Of a DNA stretch of 10,254 nt, positions 1-6,171 are shown one piece after another. This DNA is from an uncultured Flavobacteriia bacterium. Its GTDB lineage: Bacteria > Bacteroidota > Bacteroidia > Flavobacteriales_D > Crocinitomicaceae. Position 1 is the first letter of the stretch, and the number at the start of each line of letters is the position of its first letter. A model generated the notes under the pieces. It was not told the origin of the DNA, made no database searches, and saw only the letters and a list, made by a program, of their open reading frames with translations. The translations under genes were made by a program, and so were the position numbers. The DNA is taken from the NCBI GenBank assembly GCA_903928365.1, contig CAIYQV010000298.1:1-10254 (forward strand), read 5' to 3'.

Positions 1-90
1 GAGCATTTGGAGCAGCTCATGCGAAAGTTTGAGGAAGTAGAAGGTGTTCAGCGTGTGGTCCGCTGGGACTCTGAAGAAGAGGCTCAGTGA
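1..90 (+). CDS. C-terminal end of a probable RelA/SpoT-family (p)ppGpp synthetase/hydrolase (partial)
   Basis: An open frame enters from the left edge and ends at TGA 88-90, leaving 29 residues. The tail FEEVEGVQRVVRWD resembles the last helix and strand of an ACT regulatory domain, which closes RelA/SpoT proteins and typically reads as an amphipathic helix, then 'I-GV-V-R'. Such enzymes make and degrade the alarmone (p)ppGpp. The neighbourhood agrees: from general knowledge, a RelA/SpoT gene often lies near fur and purA in Bacteroidota. Too little is present to see catalytic domains, so another ACT-domain protein is possible. Its last 7 bases overlap the end of the convergent OstA-like gene, leaving no room for a separate terminator between the two. 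Confidence 0.5.
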   Translation, partial: EHLEQLMRKFEEVEGVQRVVRWDSEEEAQ

Positions 91-1628
91 TCATTGACCA
101 TTGAATCCGGATCTTTTGGACGGAGGGATGGATTCCATTTAAATTCAGGAATGTAAAGTTCTTCCGGATCAATCTGATCCATCGGGAAGAAAATACCATC
201 TGGTTGATCGAAGTAGGTGATTCCCGTAACTTCTCCGCTGTCCAGGTAAACTCTTAGGTCACTAGCGAACAACCGGTTCATTCCTATACGTTTAATTACC
301 AGTGATGTATCTGTTTCTTCTTCTTTTTCAGGAAAAAAGATCGTTCGGGCGTTTCCGCTGACATCTGTGCGTGACAACTCATTGTCCGTGAAAAATGAGG
401 TAATGCGTTTTCCTGCGACTTGATTATAGTATTCTCCGGAATCAACTTCCATCAGTACTGTCGCGTTTTCATAGATCTCGGCTTTTTCAAGGATAGAGTC
501 GTTCAGAAACAGATCGATCTTATCACCTTTCATTTCGCCATTCCTGCTCCAGACGATCGGATCCCGGAAGAGTTCTACTTTACCGTTGACTTCATCATAG
601 TTCAGACTATCACAAATCGCCTGAAACGAACGATGAAAGAGTTTTGCTCCGTGATATGCTTTTGATAGCAGGGTGTTGCCTGAAGAATCATTCAGATTGT
701 ACAAGGTGTCCGCATGAATGTAAACGGTGTCTTTTTTCTGAATTTTCACTGCCATCGCATGACCCGTGAGGAAGGAATACCGTTCCTTATCTGAACTCAC
801 GGCTCTATCACCCTGAAACCAGATGTTTTTTAGCGTATCCCGAAAATAGATGTGTCCGCGGCCGCTCGATCTTCCTTTTTGAGGCTGGTAAAGTAAGGTG
901 TCGCCCGAAATGGTTCGAGAGCCGTCCAGGATTTTGGCATTACCAATCAAGCTTCCTTCTTCTGTCGGGATGTGGTACCATCCGCGATCACAATACAACT
1001 GTGTGGTATCTCTCAGGATTTTGGTCGGACCATAGAAATAAGTAAGCTGTTTGGCATAGTTGTACTGAAGTGTATCAGTTGTCATGCTCAGTTCTTCATT
1101 CTTGTAAGTTACCTTTCCGCGGAAAAAGAAGTTCTTCGTTTCCGGATAAAAATACCCTACGCGACTGGTCAGCACTTCATTCGAAACACTGCTTTCAATT
1201 TTTCCTCCATAACGATAAATCGCCTGTCCCTTTTTCGCATTATATTCTAACGAATCTGTAGTGAGCTTGTATTCTTGATCCCGCACACGGACGTGCCCCC
1301 AAAGTCGTGCTTTTTTCGTTTTACCATTGTAATACAATGAGTCACAAAAGAGGTTGATGTCATCTTTCATGATGTGCACGTTCCCATAGGCGCGAACCAC
1401 ATTGATCTTGTCGTAATAATGCGCAGAATCGCAGTACATGGTGTTGCCCTGGTAGCGAAAATTAACTCCGCCTACAAGGTATTGGTAGCCTAATTTTTTA
1501 TGGTAACCGAGTTTTTCGGAACCGGGTAACAACTCAAGCGCATTGCCTTGTGCATTTCCCTGAAAGCACGATAAAAAAAATGCGCCTGATAGAAGCGCAA
1601 TTTTCAGTATTTCAGGGATGTTTTTCAA
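84..1628 (-). CDS. OstA-like (LptA/OstA_2-type) exported envelope protein
   Basis: A 514-residue protein with a signal peptide (Lys near the N-terminus, hydrophobic residues 9-21, probable signal peptidase I site near GNAQ, residues 24-27). A Cys at 21 makes a lipoprotein conceivable, but 'FLSC' is a poor lipobox. The mature part consists of repeated beta units with a recurring 'CDSxxYY ... G.V' pattern (MYCDSAHYY at 64-72, LFCDSLYYN at 93-101, TTDSLEYN at 123-130, and further weaker copies). This is the look of the OstA/LptA beta-taco fold, which in proteobacteria carries LPS across the periplasm or forms part of the LptD assembly. A role in LPS transport is inferred from the family. The start is TTG at 1628, one base after the purA stop; the only in-frame codons before the upstream TAA (1643-1641) offer nothing better, so translation is probably coupled to purA. 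It is the last gene of the leftward cluster. Confidence 0.85.
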   Translation of the reverse strand: MKNIPEILKIALLSGAFFLSCFQGNAQGNALELLPGSEKLGYHKKLGYQYLVGGVNFRYQGNTMYCDSAHYYDKINVVRAYGNVHIMKDDINLFCDSLYYNGKTKKARLWGHVRVRDQEYKLTTDSLEYNAKKGQAIYRYGGKIESSVSNEVLTSRVGYFYPETKNFFFRGKVTYKNEELSMTTDTLQYNYAKQLTYFYGPTKILRDTTQLYCDRGWYHIPTEEGSLIGNAKILDGSRTISGDTLLYQPQKGRSSGRGHIYFRDTLKNIWFQGDRAVSSDKERYSFLTGHAMAVKIQKKDTVYIHADTLYNLNDSSGNTLLSKAYHGAKLFHRSFQAICDSLNYDEVNGKVELFRDPIVWSRNGEMKGDKIDLFLNDSILEKAEIYENATVLMEVDSGEYYNQVAGKRITSFFTDNELSRTDVSGNARTIFFPEKEEETDTSLVIKRIGMNRLFASDLRVYLDSGEVTGITYFDQPDGIFFPMDQIDPEELYIPEFKWNPSLRPKDPDSMVNDH

Positions 1629-1629
1629 C

Positions 1630-2901
1630 TCAATGATTACTTAACGTTTGTTTTCGGTCAGGACCAACGGATACTACAGTAATTGGAACCTCCAGTTTTT
1701 CTTCGAGGTAAGTCACGTAGTTCTTTAGTGCCTGAGGTGCGGTATCGAAGTTTTCAAGTGCTGTTAGGTCACAATTCCATCCTTCCAGTTCTTCATACAC
1801 AGGAACAATATTGGCGTCCTGTACATCAAACGGAAATTCTTCTGTTTTATTACCGTCGATCAGGTAATGGGTACACACCTGGATGCTGTTGAAGATACTT
1901 AACACATCTGCCTTCATCATGGAAAGTTCGGTAACACCATTCACCATGATGGCATAGCGCATTTGTGGAAGATCGATCCATCCACAACGTCTGGGGCGAC
2001 CGGTAGTTGCACCGAATTCACGACCTTCTTTTCGGATGGCTTCTCCTGTTTCGTCTTCCAGTTCAGTAGGGAAGGGGCCACTACCAACTCGCGTACAATA
2101 CGCCTTGAAAATTCCAATGACTTTACCAATACGCGTTGGAGCAATTCCAAGTCCGGTGCAAGTTCCAGCTGTTACCGTATTAGAGGATGTGACAAACGGG
2201 TATGTTCCGAAATCGATATCGAGCATGGTGCCTTGAGCTCCTTCTGCCAATACTTTTTTACCTTCTTTAAGAGCTTGGTTCAAATAGTGTTCACTATCCA
2301 CAGCAGTCAACGCTTTCAAGGTTTCAATCCCTTCAAACCATGGGCCTTCCAACTCTTTGAGATCGTATTCGAAACCTTCATGATGACTCAAGATTCCTAC
2401 ATGCTTCTCAACAAGTGCATTGTATTTTTCCTTGAAATTAGGCGTAAAAATATCACCTACTCTCAAACCGTTTCGTCCGGTTTTATCCATATAGGTTGGC
2501 CCGATACCTTTGAGCGTTGATCCAATCTTGTTTTTTCCTTTTGCAGCTTCTGAAGCAGCGTCCAGTAAGCGGTGTGTAGGAAGAATGAGGTGCGCCTTTT
2601 TAGAGATCAACAATCTGTTTTTAACATCAATGTTGAATGGCTCCAGTTTTTCCAGTTCTTTCTGAAAGATCACCGGATCGATCACGACTCCATTTCCAAC
2701 CAGGTTGATCACATTTCCATGAAAAATTCCTGATGGGATCGTATGCAAAACGTGCTTGATTCCTTCGAATTCCAAAGTGTGACCAGCGTTTGGTCCGCCC
2801 TGGAATCGAGCGATGATATCATATTTCGGAGTTAATACATCGACGATCTTGCCTTTGCCTTCGTCGCCCCACTGTAAACCAAGTAATACGTCTACTTTCA
2901 T
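1630..2901 (-). CDS. purA: Adenylosuccinate synthetase
   Basis: A 423-residue full-length cytoplasmic enzyme of AMP synthesis, joining IMP and aspartate with GTP to give adenylosuccinate. Visible motifs: the N-terminal GTP/IMP loop QWGDEGKGK (10-18) with catalytic Asp13; GGPNAGHT (35-42) with catalytic His41, at the same positions as in E. coli; DFGTYPFVTSSN in the middle; GRPRRCGWIDL; and the guanine-binding end VGPDRKQT close to the C-terminus. All key residues look intact. The ATG at 2901 overlaps the stop of the upstream STAS gene in an ATGA arrangement (4 nt), so the two are probably translationally coupled. GTP use by PurA is a known (p)ppGpp target in other bacteria, which makes the nearby RelA/SpoT tail of some interest. 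Confidence 0.97.
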   Translation of the reverse strand: MKVDVLLGLQWGDEGKGKIVDVLTPKYDIIARFQGGPNAGHTLEFEGIKHVLHTIPSGIFHGNVINLVGNGVVIDPVIFQKELEKLEPFNIDVKNRLLISKKAHLILPTHRLLDAASEAAKGKNKIGSTLKGIGPTYMDKTGRNGLRVGDIFTPNFKEKYNALVEKHVGILSHHEGFEYDLKELEGPWFEGIETLKALTAVDSEHYLNQALKEGKKVLAEGAQGTMLDIDFGTYPFVTSSNTVTAGTCTGLGIAPTRIGKVIGIFKAYCTRVGSGPFPTELEDETGEAIRKEGREFGATTGRPRRCGWIDLPQMRYAIMVNGVTELSMMKADVLSIFNSIQVCTHYLIDGNKTEEFPFDVQDANIVPVYEELEGWNCDLTALENFDTAPQALKNYVTYLEEKLEVPITVVSVGPDRKQTLSNH

Positions 2902-3251
2902 GCTTTTGCTGTGAAAAATTCCTTCGCTTCAGAAGGAGTGTTGAATATGGTAAAGATCAAATCGATCTTTGCAATTTTAAATAAAGTCGCTACGGTTCCC
3001 TTTACACCAGAAAGCACCAGTTCGCCATCATTCACTCTTGCTCTTGTCAAAAGTTTTACCATGAAACTGATACCGGATGAATTGGTATGTGAAAGATCTG
3101 TCAGATCAAGGATCCAATTGGTTCCTTTTTCGGTATCCATAGGATAGATCTGTTTTTTGATCTCCTCTAGCTCACCTTCACTAAGTATCTTCCCACTTAA
3201 ACGTAAAATGGTGTACTGGGAAGTTTTTTCCAGATTAAACGCTAGCGACAT
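2898..3251 (-). CDS. Single-domain STAS (anti-sigma factor antagonist-like) protein
   Basis: A 117-residue protein that is one STAS domain and nothing else. After an N-terminal beta strand (YTILRLSGKIL, 13-23) come a helix, the core strand WILDLTDL (46-53) and the signature TNSSGI (56-61), equivalent to the DSSGL loop of SpoIIAA. By that alignment Ser58 would be the phosphorylated serine, as in SpoIIAA. Family members bind anti-sigma kinases when unphosphorylated, or act as partners in signalling complexes and in some lipid transport systems. No kinase, phosphatase or sigma factor is encoded in the window, so the partner is unknown. It sits 3 bases after the fur-like stop and overlaps purA by 4 bases. 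ATG at 3251 gives a normal-length domain. Confidence 0.85.
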   Translation of the reverse strand: MSLAFNLEKTSQYTILRLSGKILSEGELEEIKKQIYPMDTEKGTNWILDLTDLSHTNSSGISFMVKLLTRARVNDGELVLSGVKGTVATLFKIAKIDLIFTIFNTPSEAKEFFTAKA

Positions 3252-3254
3252 AGT

Positions 3255-3701
3255 TTAGTTGTTGCTTTTATTTTTAACTCCATAAAAATAGAGAGAATGA
3301 TGCTGGACTGTTACTCCGAATAATTCCTCTATGGTGTCTTTAATACTTTGAATTCGCGGATCACAGAATTCGATCACTTCACCGGTATCTGTGCAAATAA
3401 CATGGTCATGTTGTTTAGATCCATGCGATTTCTCGAATTGAGCAATGTTCTTACCAAATTGATGTTTGCGAACAAGGTTACAAGCCAATAGTAATTCAAT
3501 GGTATTGTACAAGGTCGCACGAGAAACACGGTAGTTTTGATTTTTCATTTTCAAATACAGTGATTCTACATCAAAATGTCCGGTATAATTATAGATTTCC
3601 ACCAAGATAGCATACCTTTCCGGGGTTTTGCGGTGCCCGTTCTGCTCGAGATAAGCTGAGAAGATGTTTTTGACGGTAGTTTGAAGCTCCTGGTTGGACA
3701 T
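3255..3701 (-). CDS. fur: Fur-family transcriptional regulator
   Basis: A 148-residue metal-dependent DNA-binding repressor. Order: an N-terminal extension, the [10 protein letters not shown] helix (24-33), the recognition helix [13 protein letters not shown] (59-71), and a C-terminal dimerisation and metal domain with HDH (98-100), GEVIEF (107-112) and HHSLYFYG (134-141). Likely metal ligands His42, Glu90, His98, Asp99, His100 and His135 are conserved by comparison with E. coli Fur. Oddly, the first CxxC pair that holds structural zinc in many homologues reads CTDT (103-106), and the C-terminal cysteine pair is missing; the remaining cysteines are 74, 103 and 113. Whether it senses iron, zinc or peroxide (Fur, Zur or PerR) cannot be decided from sequence, so the symbol is provisional. 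A -7 promoter box and a 14-base palindrome lie directly upstream. Confidence 0.88.
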   Translation of the reverse strand: MSNQELQTTVKNIFSAYLEQNGHRKTPERYAILVEIYNYTGHFDVESLYLKMKNQNYRVSRATLYNTIELLLACNLVRKHQFGKNIAQFEKSHGSKQHDHVICTDTGEVIEFCDPRIQSIKDTIEELFGVTVQHHSLYFYGVKNKSNN

Positions 3702-3718
3702 TTTAGCCTTAAAAAGGG

Positions 3719-3726
3719 CAAATTTA
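3719..3726 (-). promoter_or_regulatory. Candidate Bacteroidota -7 promoter box for fur
   Basis: On the minus strand the sequence is TAAATTTG, an exact match to the Bacteroidota -7 consensus TAnnTTTG, ending 17 bases before the ATG at 3701. This would give a 5' leader of only about 10-14 bases. I see no convincing TTG-type -33 element at the usual spacing, so this is a half-promoter match in AT-rich sequence. Confidence 0.45.
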
Positions 3727-3734
3727 GTTAAATT
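3721..3734. promoter_or_regulatory. Candidate operator: palindrome over the fur -7 box
   Basis: AATTTA-gt-TAAATT is a perfect 6+6 inverted repeat with a 2-base spacer. It overlaps the proposed -7 element of the fur-like gene by six bases. Fur-family proteins bind AT-rich inverted repeats and commonly repress themselves, so an autoregulatory site is a reasonable inference. It is short and AT-rich, so it may be chance. Confidence 0.35.
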
Positions 3735-3780
3735 ATTCCGAGCCGTAATTCACTTTTAGAGCAGTTTTTCAACAGATTTG

Positions 3781-4353
3781 TCAAGCAAGTTGAGATTCAA
3801 TGTAGCCAATGAGCGAATGGATCACTTTTATGTGGATCTCCTGAGCTCGATCTGCATATTCCGCATGTGGTGCTCGAATTTCAATGTCGCTGTTTTCTGC
3901 TAGTTTTCCACCATTTTTTCCGGTGAGGGCAACAACTTTCATCCCAATGTCCTTTGCGGTTTTAACTGCTTCAAGAACATTCGATGAATTTCCTGATGTT
4001 GAGATAGCAAGTAAAACATCACCCTCTTGTCCGAATCCTTCGAGAAATCTGGAAAAAACATGGTGATAACCGTAGTCGTTGGAAACACAGGATAGGTGAC
4101 TTGGGTCCGCAATAGCAAGCGCTGCAAAAGGCTTTCGGTCATTTCGGTAACGACCAGTTAATTCTTCCGCAAAATGCATGGCATCACACATTGATCCGCC
4201 ATTACCGCAACTATAGATCTTTTTACCATTCGATAGCGCATGAACCATCAGCTGACCTGCTTTTTCGATGCGTTCAAAGTTTTCTTTGGTGCTGAATTCC
4301 TGCAGGATTCGAGCTGCTTCAGAAAATTGGTCTGCTATTTGAGTATTGGACAT
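3781..4353 (-). CDS. gmhA: Phosphoheptose isomerase (D-sedoheptulose 7-phosphate isomerase)
   Basis: A 190-residue SIS-domain enzyme that turns sedoheptulose 7-phosphate into D-glycero-D-manno-heptose 7-phosphate, the first step towards LPS core heptose (or GDP-heptose). It is close to E. coli GmhA along its whole length: [20 protein letters not shown] (48-67), [10 protein letters not shown] (117-126), LTGKNGGK (143-150), [14 protein letters not shown] (166-179). Catalytic residues corresponding to E. coli Glu65 and His180 are Glu64 and His179. ATG at 4353 is chosen because it aligns residue-for-residue with the E. coli N-terminus. A TTG 18 bases upstream (4371) would add six residues, but it lies inside the likely -7 promoter box. 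It is the first gene of the leftward cluster, 79 bases before fur. Other heptose genes are not in the window. Confidence 0.95.
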   Translation of the reverse strand: MSNTQIADQFSEAARILQEFSTKENFERIEKAGQLMVHALSNGKKIYSCGNGGSMCDAMHFAEELTGRYRNDRKPFAALAIADPSHLSCVSNDYGYHHVFSRFLEGFGQEGDVLLAISTSGNSSNVLEAVKTAKDIGMKVVALTGKNGGKLAENSDIEIRAPHAEYADRAQEIHIKVIHSLIGYIESQLA

Positions 4354-4368
4354 CCGGCTGAATTTTTT

Positions 4369-4376
4369 CAAAAATA
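4369..4376 (-). promoter_or_regulatory. Candidate Bacteroidota -7 promoter box for gmhA
   Basis: The minus strand reads TATTTTTG, matching TAnnTTTG, and ends 15 bases upstream of the gmhA ATG. A TTG lies 13 bases further upstream (4390-4392), closer than the usual -33 spacing. AT-rich surroundings make chance matches possible. Confidence 0.45.
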
Positions 4377-4416
4377 AATAAATTCAGGTCAACAGAAGAT
4401 TTTCAGCCAAACTTGT

Positions 4417-4424
4417 TATATTTG
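4417..4424 (+). promoter_or_regulatory. Candidate Bacteroidota -7 promoter box for the small secreted protein gene
   Basis: TATATTTG matches TAnnTTTG exactly and lies 34 bases upstream of the ATG at 4459. It is divergent from the gmhA box about 40 bases away, so 4354-4458 is a two-way promoter region. No good -33 TTG is seen at the usual distance. Confidence 0.5.
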
Positions 4425-4429
4425 GAACG

Positions 4430-4442
4430 GAGGTAAAACCTC
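4430..4442 (+). promoter_or_regulatory. Small hairpin at the expected 5' end of the leader
   Basis: GAGGT-AAA-ACCTC is a perfect 5-bp stem with a 3-base loop, starting 5 bases after the proposed -7 box and therefore right at the expected transcript 5' end. It is followed by an A/C-rich tract (CAACAACAAC) up to the start codon. Possible roles are mRNA stability or an unstructured ribosome landing site after the hairpin; this is inference. Confidence 0.35.
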
Positions 4443-4458
4443 ACAAAACAACAACAAC

Positions 4459-4881
4459 ATGAAAAAAAGAATACTCATTCTTTCCTCACTTTTATTGAGC
4501 TTTTCATCCTTTTCGCAAGACGATTGTTACAAGCGTTTGGAAGAAGCTTTTTCGAAAAGAGGAGCTTACACGGTGGCTGACGACATGCACCGTAATGTCA
4601 TCATTAGTTATTTTGAAAAAGAAGGTACGCGTTGTGTGTCCGGAAAAGCTCGAGTAGAGAATGGACAAATTGTTTCCATTTTCATTATGTATGATGATAA
4701 TACATACGAATTGCTTGAGAAGAAATTCTACAATGAAAAGAAAGCACCTGTAACAATCGATAATGGGATCTCTCAAATGATCCTTACTCCAGATGGAGAG
4801 AAATTCAAGGTGATCTTCATTGAGAAATTGAAGCCAAAACAAAAAACGGTAAAGGAAGCTACTCTTCCTGATGGACTGTAA
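4459..4881 (+). CDS. Small secreted protein of unknown function
   Basis: A 140-residue protein I do not recognise. Residues 1-20 form a clear signal peptide (MKKR, a hydrophobic Leu/Ser stretch, cleavage near SFSQ), so it is exported to the periplasm or beyond. The mature part has two cysteines (23 and 59) that could form a disulfide, an alternating hydrophobic pattern suggesting beta strands (ARVENGQIVSIFIMY, 64-78; EKFKVIFIEKL, 114-124) and a basic tail (KPKQK, 125-129). There is no lipobox, transmembrane segment or catalytic motif that I can identify. The ATG at 4459 is supported by the signal peptide, a -7 promoter box and an A-rich leader lacking a Shine-Dalgarno sequence. A strong terminator follows 20 bases after the stop, so it is probably expressed mainly as a single gene. 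Confidence 0.82.
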   Translation: MKKRILILSSLLLSFSSFSQDDCYKRLEEAFSKRGAYTVADDMHRNVIISYFEKEGTRCVSGKARVENGQIVSIFIMYDDNTYELLEKKFYNEKKAPVTIDNGISQMILTPDGEKFKVIFIEKLKPKQKTVKEATLPDGL

Positions 4882-4900
4882 GAACAACTTATAGAACAAG

Positions 4901-4929
4901 TCCCAGCCTTTTGAGGTTGGGATTTTTTG
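4901..4929 (+). terminator. Intrinsic terminator after the secreted protein gene
   Basis: TCCCAGCCT (4901-4909), loop TTTG, then AGGTTGGGA (4914-4922) form a 9-bp stem with a single G-U wobble, followed by six T (4923-4928). This is a textbook rho-independent terminator. The start codon of the SDR gene follows at 4931, two bases after the T run, so the element may also act as an attenuator for that gene. Confidence 0.88.
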
Positions 4930-4930
4930 T

Positions 4931-5725
4931 ATGAAAGGAGATTTTAAGAATAAAATTGTTTGGGTAACGGGCGCTTCCTCTGGAATTGGAGAGGAAATTG
5001 CTATTCAATTGGCTGAAAAAGGCGCAAAATTGATCTTGTCTGCAAGAAATGCTGAGCGACTAGAAGAAGTTCGAACTGCATTAAAAGGCGAAGGACATAT
5101 GGTACTTCCGTTGGATCTGGAGGATTCATCCTGTTTTGACGATAAAGTGAATTCAGTGATTGCACAATATGGTCGAATTGATATAGTTGTAAATAATGGT
5201 GGATTAAGTCAGCGATCAACTGCAGCGGAAACAGCCTTAGAAATCGATCGCAGGATCATGGAGATCAATTACTTTGGAAATATTGCCTTGACCAAAGCTG
5301 TGTTGCCTTACATGCAAGCCCAAAAAAGTGGACATTTTGTTGTAATTTCAAGTATTTCCGGTAAGTTCGGATTCTTTTTACGATCTGCTTACAGTGCCTC
5401 AAAACATGCGCTTCATGGATTTTATGAAAGTTTGTTGTTGGAGGAAGAGGATAATGGAATCGGAGTAACCCTTATTTGTCCTGGTAAGATCAATACCAAT
5501 ATTTCGGTAAATGCACTGAATGGATCAGGAAATACGCATGGAATTATGGATCATAATCAAGAAACAGGGATGTCTGTTCAGGAATGTGTTTCACAATTGT
5601 TAAAGGCAGTAGAGTCCAATAAAAAAGAGGTGTATATTGGAAATAGGGAGATATTAGCGGTAAAGATAAAACGCTATTTTCCGGCGCTTTTTTGGAAGAT
5701 CATCCGCAAACAATCAGCTACCTGA
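4931..5725 (+). CDS. Short-chain dehydrogenase/reductase, DHRS7-like
   Basis: A 264-residue classical SDR oxidoreductase. The cofactor glycine motif TGASSGIG is at 13-20, NNGG at 88-91, and the catalytic tetrad Asn113, Ser141, Tyr154 and Lys158 (YSASK, 154-158) is complete. SAR at 37-39 after the second strand is compatible with NADP preference. NNGGLSQRS and EINYFGNIALTKAVLP resemble the DHRS7/DHRS7B group; the substrate is unknown. The basic hydrophobic tail RYFPALFWKIIRK (248-260) could lie on a membrane. The ATG at 4931 is the only start that keeps the Rossmann motif. It has no visible ribosome site or promoter of its own because a terminator ends two bases upstream, so expression must come from read-through or an unrecognised start site. 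Its end overlaps the convergent PH-domain gene by 8 bases. Confidence 0.9.
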   Translation: MKGDFKNKIVWVTGASSGIGEEIAIQLAEKGAKLILSARNAERLEEVRTALKGEGHMVLPLDLEDSSCFDDKVNSVIAQYGRIDIVVNNGGLSQRSTAAETALEIDRRIMEINYFGNIALTKAVLPYMQAQKSGHFVVISSISGKFGFFLRSAYSASKHALHGFYESLLLEEEDNGIGVTLICPGKINTNISVNALNGSGNTHGIMDHNQETGMSVQECVSQLLKAVESNKKEVYIGNREILAVKIKRYFPALFWKIIRKQSAT

Positions 5726-6161
5726 TTTCAATAGAACTGTTTTTGAAGCAAAGGTCTTCAATAAACTCATCTTCATTCTCCGGAGTAATAAAAATTTCAT
5801 TGTTATTGCTGTAATAGAGAACGATTCCTTTGGAGGCAAGACTAAGCTTTAATCCCGCAAACAACTTTCTGTTTTGTTCAATCCGCTGAATGTTTTCGTA
5901 GGAAATACGTTTTGTAAAGATGAAACTCTTGCAGTACAGGTTGTTCTCATTCAGTGTGTAATTCGTTGTGAAGTAGATACAAATGATCAACACATCCATT
6001 ATGGTAATGGCCGTGGTAAAAGGCAGTACCTCTGAGATTTTACCATTCATTGCGTCGTAGAGGTAAGCTGTTCCAATGAGATCAAGCAAAATCAGAATGA
6101 CGAGAACCGTTTTTATGATCCAGTCTTTTCTCGAAGGATAAACTTTTGGTGCAATAAACAT
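5718..6161 (-). CDS. Membrane-anchored bacterial PH-domain protein (YyaB-like)
   Basis: A 147-residue protein with two predicted membrane helices (about 15-35 and 45-65) followed by a soluble C-terminal domain. The features fit the YyaB-type bacterial PH family (bPH_6): KVYPSRKDW (6-14) before the first helix, 'YTLNENNLYCKSFIF' after the second, then ISYENIQRIEQ (86-96), a strand KLSLASKGIVLYY (105-117) and the ending FITPENEDEFIEDL (124-137). The molecular role of this family is not established. It starts 10 bases after the glyA stop, so it is probably the last gene of that transcript. Its stop overlaps the convergent SDR gene end by 8 bases. ATG at 6161 is the first start after glyA and leaves the N-terminal YPS motif intact. 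Confidence 0.75.
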   Translation of the reverse strand: MFIAPKVYPSRKDWIIKTVLVILILLDLIGTAYLYDAMNGKISEVLPFTTAITIMDVLIICIYFTTNYTLNENNLYCKSFIFTKRISYENIQRIEQNRKLFAGLKLSLASKGIVLYYSNNNEIFITPENEDEFIEDLCFKNSSIEIR

Positions 6162-6171
6162 GGACAGGTAT

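Noticed and set aside
1963..2520. 185-residue open frame on the plus strand opposite purA
   Set aside because: It lies wholly inside the strongly supported purA gene on the other strand, and its translation is low in recognisable structure with no family resemblance.
4354..4371. Longer gmhA start at TTG 4371
   Set aside because: ATG 4353 aligns exactly with the E. coli N-terminus, and the TTG is part of the likely -7 promoter box.
4504..4899. 131-residue frame on the minus strand opposite the secreted protein gene
   Set aside because: The plus-strand frame has a signal peptide, promoter box and terminator in the right places; the minus frame is a shadow.
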